34,116 nucleotides of DNA. Source: Oscillospiraceae bacterium. GTDB taxonomy: Bacteria > Bacillota > Clostridia > Oscillospirales > Oscillospiraceae. The stretch spans positions 1 to 34,116 of the forward strand of contig SVKM01000003.1 of assembly GCA_015068465.1 (NCBI GenBank). The letters are read 5' to 3'. Position numbers and translations under genes: made by a program. The notes under the pieces are model-generated. The model ran no database searches. It was not told the origin of the DNA and saw only the letters and a program-made list of their open reading frames with translations. Below are positions 31,537 through 34,116 of this stretch, in pieces (position 1 is the first letter of the stretch; the number at the start of each line of letters is the position of its first letter).

Positions 31537-32154
31537 ATGGAGATCACCTGGCTGGGACACGCCTGCTTCGCGGTGGAGAGCAGCGGCTGGCGCATCGTGC
31601 TCGACCCCTACACCATGGACACCTACCCGCCGCTGCATACGAAGGCGGACATGGTGCTCTGCTCGCACGGGCACAGCGACCACAATTATGTGCAGGCGGT
31701 CGAATTGACGACCGGAAAGCAGAACCCGTTTACCATCGAGAAGGTCGAGACCTTCCACGACGACAAGGGCGGCGCGCTGCGCGGCAACAACACGATGCAC
31801 GTGCTCCGCGCGGAGGGCATGACCGTCGTCCACTGCGGCGACCTCGGACACTTCCCGACGGACACACAGCTCGCCAAAATCGCGAATGCCGACGTGCTGC
31901 TCATCCCCGTGGGCGGGTACTACACGATCGACGCCGCGACGGCGAAGCGCGTCGCCGACGCCGCAAAGCCCCGCGTCATCGTACCGATGCACTATCGCCA
32001 CGGGCGCTACGGGCTGCGTCCGGTCGGCACGCTGGACGAGTTTTTGGAGTTGTACCCAATGGAGCAGGTACATCACATGACAGGAAATACATTTCCCTTG
32101 ACGCCTGCCGAACCGAGCGGCGTCGTGGTGCCGGCGTACGTGGAAAGCCGGTAA
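31537..32154 (+). CDS. Metallo-beta-lactamase-fold hydrolase (UPF0173-like)
   Basis: A 205-residue cytoplasmic metal-dependent hydrolase. It begins MEITWLGHACFAVESSGWRIVLDPY, the opening of the MBL-fold superfamily_3/UPF0173 proteins. The zinc-binding motif HxHxDH is CSHGHSDHNY. Further metal ligands lie in VVHCGDLGHFP (H and D) and IVPMHYRHG (H). The C-terminal part is shorter than in larger MBL proteins. CGGAGGT at 31524-31530 lies 6 bases before the ATG at 31537. An ATG at 31533 opens a different, non-coding frame. It follows the DUF4349 gene by 14 bases and ends with a strong terminator, so it is the last gene of the mtaB cluster. Substrate unknown. Confidence 0.9.
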   Translation: MEITWLGHACFAVESSGWRIVLDPYTMDTYPPLHTKADMVLCSHGHSDHNYVQAVELTTGKQNPFTIEKVETFHDDKGGALRGNNTMHVLRAEGMTVVHCGDLGHFPTDTQLAKIANADVLLIPVGGYYTIDAATAKRVADAAKPRVIVPMHYRHGRYGLRPVGTLDEFLELYPMEQVHHMTGNTFPLTPAEPSGVVVPAYVESR

Positions 32155-32180
32155 GATTTACAAAGCAATATAGGTTTACA

Positions 32181-32215
32181 AGAGGCGGGCGCAGGGAACT
32201 GCGCCCGCCTCTTTT
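32181..32215 (+). terminator. Terminator of the mtaB cluster
   Basis: A 14-bp perfect stem (32181-32194/32199-32212), loop GGAA, then TTT. Confidence 0.92.
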
Positions 32216-32290
32216 GACGCCGGCAACAGGCATAAAAGCGGCGCGCTCCGGATAGAATAAACGGAAAGCATACGCAGAGGGAGGAAAGCC

Positions 32291-32833
32291 ATGTCCGTGC
32301 GAAAAAGCCTGTGCCGCTGGGAGCTTGCCGGCTTCCTGATCGTCGGCGCCGTCGGGACGCTGCTGCAATTTTTGTATCAATGGACGGGTGAAAATACGCT
32401 CGTCGCCGCGTTTTCCGCGGTCAACGAGTCGACCTGGGAGCACATGAAGATGCTCTATGTGCCGTATTTTGCCTTTACGATGGTCGAATTCACGGTGTTC
32501 GGCGAGCCGTTTCGCAACTTCTTCGCGGCGAAGGCGGCGGCGGGGCTTGCGGGGCTTCTGACGATCCCCACGCTGTTCTACACGATCGGCGGGATGTTCG
32601 GCGAGCCGCCGGCATGGATGAACATTGCGATCTTTTTTGCCGCCGACGCGGTGCTGTTTCTTTTGGGCTACCGCCTGCTCACGGCGCTCTCGCTGCGCGG
32701 CACGGCGTTCCAGATCGCGGGCTTTGCCCTGCTGTGGGCGCTGATGTTCGCCTTTGTCTACTTCACCTACCGCCCGCCGCGCCTGCCGCTGTTCCGCGAC
32801 CCGACGGAAGGCGGCTACGGCGTTGCGAGCTGA
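32291..32833 (+). CDS. Small multi-pass membrane protein (DUF6512-like)
   Basis: A 180-residue hydrophobic protein with five or six transmembrane segments: ELAGFLIVGAVGTLLQFLYQ, LYVPYFAFTMVEFTVFG, AGLAGLLTIPTLFYTIGGM, MNIAIFFAADAVLFLLGYRL, and AFQIAGFALLWALMFAFVYF. The segment VAAFSAVNESTWEHMKMLYVPY, near the first loop, is the recognisable conserved motif of a membrane family of unknown function common in Clostridia. I am fairly but not fully sure of the DUF number. GGAGGAAAG precedes the ATG. It is a single-gene unit between two terminators. There are no catalytic or transporter hallmark motifs. Confidence 0.72.
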   Translation: MSVRKSLCRWELAGFLIVGAVGTLLQFLYQWTGENTLVAAFSAVNESTWEHMKMLYVPYFAFTMVEFTVFGEPFRNFFAAKAAAGLAGLLTIPTLFYTIGGMFGEPPAWMNIAIFFAADAVLFLLGYRLLTALSLRGTAFQIAGFALLWALMFAFVYFTYRPPRLPLFRDPTEGGYGVAS

Positions 32834-32860
32834 AAAAGCCCTGCGAATGCAGGGCTTTTC
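32834..32860 (+). terminator. Terminator after the small membrane protein
   Basis: An 11-bp stem, AAAAGCCCTGC/GCAGGGCTTTT with loop GAAT, beginning in the stop codon. Confidence 0.9.
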
Positions 32861-32869
32861 GTTTTCCGC

Positions 32870-32898
32870 TTGACCCGGATGCAGAACAATATTATAAT
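32870..32898 (+). promoter_or_regulatory. Sigma-A promoter of the TelA-family gene
   Basis: TTGACC at 32870-32875, a 17-base spacer and TATAAT at 32893-32898. GGAGGAG lies further on, just before the start codon. Confidence 0.87.
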
Positions 32899-32952
32899 AT
32901 ACTCCGTTGTGAAACACCAATACGGTTTACGATACACATGGAGGAGATTACA

Positions 32953-34116
32953 ATGACGGATAATACGATGCCCGAGCTGACCCTGGACCCCAACGCCGCC
33001 GCCGCGGTGGAGATGCCCCCCGAGCTGACGCTGGACAGCGTCCCCACGCCCGCGACGCCCGCCGCCGAGCCGGAGAAGAAGGAGGTCGAGCCGGTCAAGC
33101 TCGACGAGAGCATGCTCAGTGACGAGGAGAAGAAGGCGGTCGAGGAGTTTTCCAAGAAGATCGACATCACCGACTCCAACCTTGTGCTCAACTACGGCGC
33201 GGCGGCGCAGAAGAGCGTCGCGTCGTTCTCCGAGAACGCGCTTGCGTCCGTGCGCAACAAGGACCTCGGCGAGGTCGGCGACACGCTCTCCAAGCTCGTT
33301 GTCGAGGTCAAGGGCTTCGGCAAGGAGGAGAAGAAGGGCATCTTCGGCTTCGCGCAGAAGCAGAAGGACAAGCTCATGCTCATGAAGGAGCAGTACAGCA
33401 AGGCGGAGGCGAGCGTCGACCGCATCACGAAGGAGCTGGAGAACCATCAGGTCACGCTGCTCAAGGATATCGCGATGTTCGACCAGATGTATGAGCTCAA
33501 CCTCAAGTACTATAAGGAGCTCACGATGTACATCATCGCCGGCAAGAAGCGCCTGGAGGAGCTTCGCAGCGGCGAGCTGGAGGAGCTTCGCAAGAAGGCG
33601 GAGCAGAGCGGCCTTGCCGAGGACGCGCAGAAGTACAACGACATGGTCAACCTCTGCAACCGCTTTGAAAAGAAGCTGCACGACCTCGAACTCACGCGCA
33701 TGGTGTCGCTGCAGATGGGCCCGCAGACGCGCCTTTTGCAGAACAACGACACGCTCATGGTTGAGAAGATCCAGTCCTCGCTCGTGAACACGATCCCGCT
33801 GTGGAAGAGCCAGATGGTGCTCGCGCTCGGCATGGAGCACTCCCGCCAGGCGACGGCGGCGCAGAACGCCGTCACCGAGGCGACGAACGACCTTCTCAAG
33901 AAGAACGCCGACATGCTCAAGATGGGCACGATCGCGACCGCCAAGGAGGCAGAGCGCAGCGTTATCGACATCGAAACGCTCCAGCACACGAACGAGCAGC
34001 TCATCTCCACGCTCGACGAGGTCATCAACATCCAGCGCGAGGGCGCGGCAAAGCGCAAGGCCGCCGAGATCGAGCTGGGTCGTATCGAGGGCGAGCTGAA
34101 GCAGAAGCTCATGGTG
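32953..34116 (+). CDS. Toxic anion resistance protein TelA family (3' end outside the window)
   Basis: The frame stays open for 388 codons to the window edge. After an acidic, Pro/Ala-rich leader of about 50 residues comes DESMLSDEEKKAVEEFSKKIDITDSNLVLNYGAAAQKSVASFSENA. This opening is characteristic of the TelA/KlaA family. The rest is a long amphipathic alpha-helical protein: LGEVGDTLSKLVVEVKGF, LMLMKEQYSKAEASVDRITKEL, DQMYELNLKYYKELTMYIIAG, then TIPLWKSQMVLALGMEHSRQ. These proteins are linked to tellurite and other toxic-compound tolerance and to cell-envelope stress, but their biochemical role is unknown. In Clostridia they often sit beside a 5-bromo-4-chloroindolyl phosphate hydrolase-like gene, which may lie beyond the window. 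GGAGGAGATT precedes the ATG. Confidence 0.92.
   Translation, partial: MTDNTMPELTLDPNAAAAVEMPPELTLDSVPTPATPAAEPEKKEVEPVKLDESMLSDEEKKAVEEFSKKIDITDSNLVLNYGAAAQKSVASFSENALASVRNKDLGEVGDTLSKLVVEVKGFGKEEKKGIFGFAQKQKDKLMLMKEQYSKAEASVDRITKELENHQVTLLKDIAMFDQMYELNLKYYKELTMYIIAGKKRLEELRSGELEELRKKAEQSGLAEDAQKYNDMVNLCNRFEKKLHDLELTRMVSLQMGPQTRLLQNNDTLMVEKIQSSLVNTIPLWKSQMVLALGMEHSRQATAAQNAVTEATNDLLKKNADMLKMGTIATAKEAERSVIDIETLQHTNEQLISTLDEVINIQREGAAKRKAAEIELGRIEGELKQKLMV

Overview
The window reads as the chromosome of a flagellated, GC-rich Clostridia member. A gut Oscillospiraceae-type organism is my best guess. The grounds are a flagellin gene, GPH-type sugar symporters, copper-amine-oxidase-like stalk repeats, strong AGGAGG ribosome binding sites and heavy GC3 codon use. 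The taxonomic call is an inference from gene style, not from a marker gene.

Region 1 (1-4243) is the end of a flagellin gene followed by a flagellar modification cluster. It holds a large protein with a sulfotransferase-like C-terminal half, a family 2 glycosyltransferase, and the first 28 codons of a P-loop kinase resembling adenylylsulfate (APS) kinase. Together these suggest a sulfated, or otherwise elaborately modified, flagellin glycan. The kinase gene is cut off just after its Walker A motif.

Region 2 (about 4241-12640) is a lower-GC, mosaic accessory island that starts where the kinase stops. Its left end carries repeated TGTGGG-type motifs, a small unknown gene, a minimal promoter-terminator unit and structured non-coding DNA. 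Next come a divergent tyrosine recombinase and a companion gene that is probably frameshifted. The rest holds an AAA-like/PD-(D/E)XK gene lacking its N terminus, an AlbA_2/HATPase regulator with a striking double palindromic operator, coding-like fragments and a truncated IS481-type transposase. The kinase reading frame is not recovered on the right side, so the island has probably been rearranged.

Region 3 (12683-26135) is ordinary chromosome with metabolic and transport genes: a PHP phosphoesterase, trmO and a YitT-family membrane protein, a secreted beta-helix carbohydrate-binding protein with stalk repeats, and a three-gene carbohydrate operon. That operon consists of a GH2 glycosidase, an unrecognised GT-B-like protein and a GPH symporter. 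A uracil permease and a dicarboxylate/amino-acid symporter follow. The GT-B-like protein is my best candidate for an undescribed function.

Region 4 (26649-34116) has a leftward Sel1-repeat protein/cysteine desulfurase pair. Diverging from it is a rightward cluster of mtaB, a YfbR-like 5'-deoxynucleotidase, a DUF4349 lipoprotein and a metallo-beta-lactamase-fold hydrolase. The window closes with a small membrane protein and the start of a TelA-family gene that runs off the end. Most transcription units are bounded by clear hairpin-plus-T terminators and several have near-consensus sigma-A promoters.
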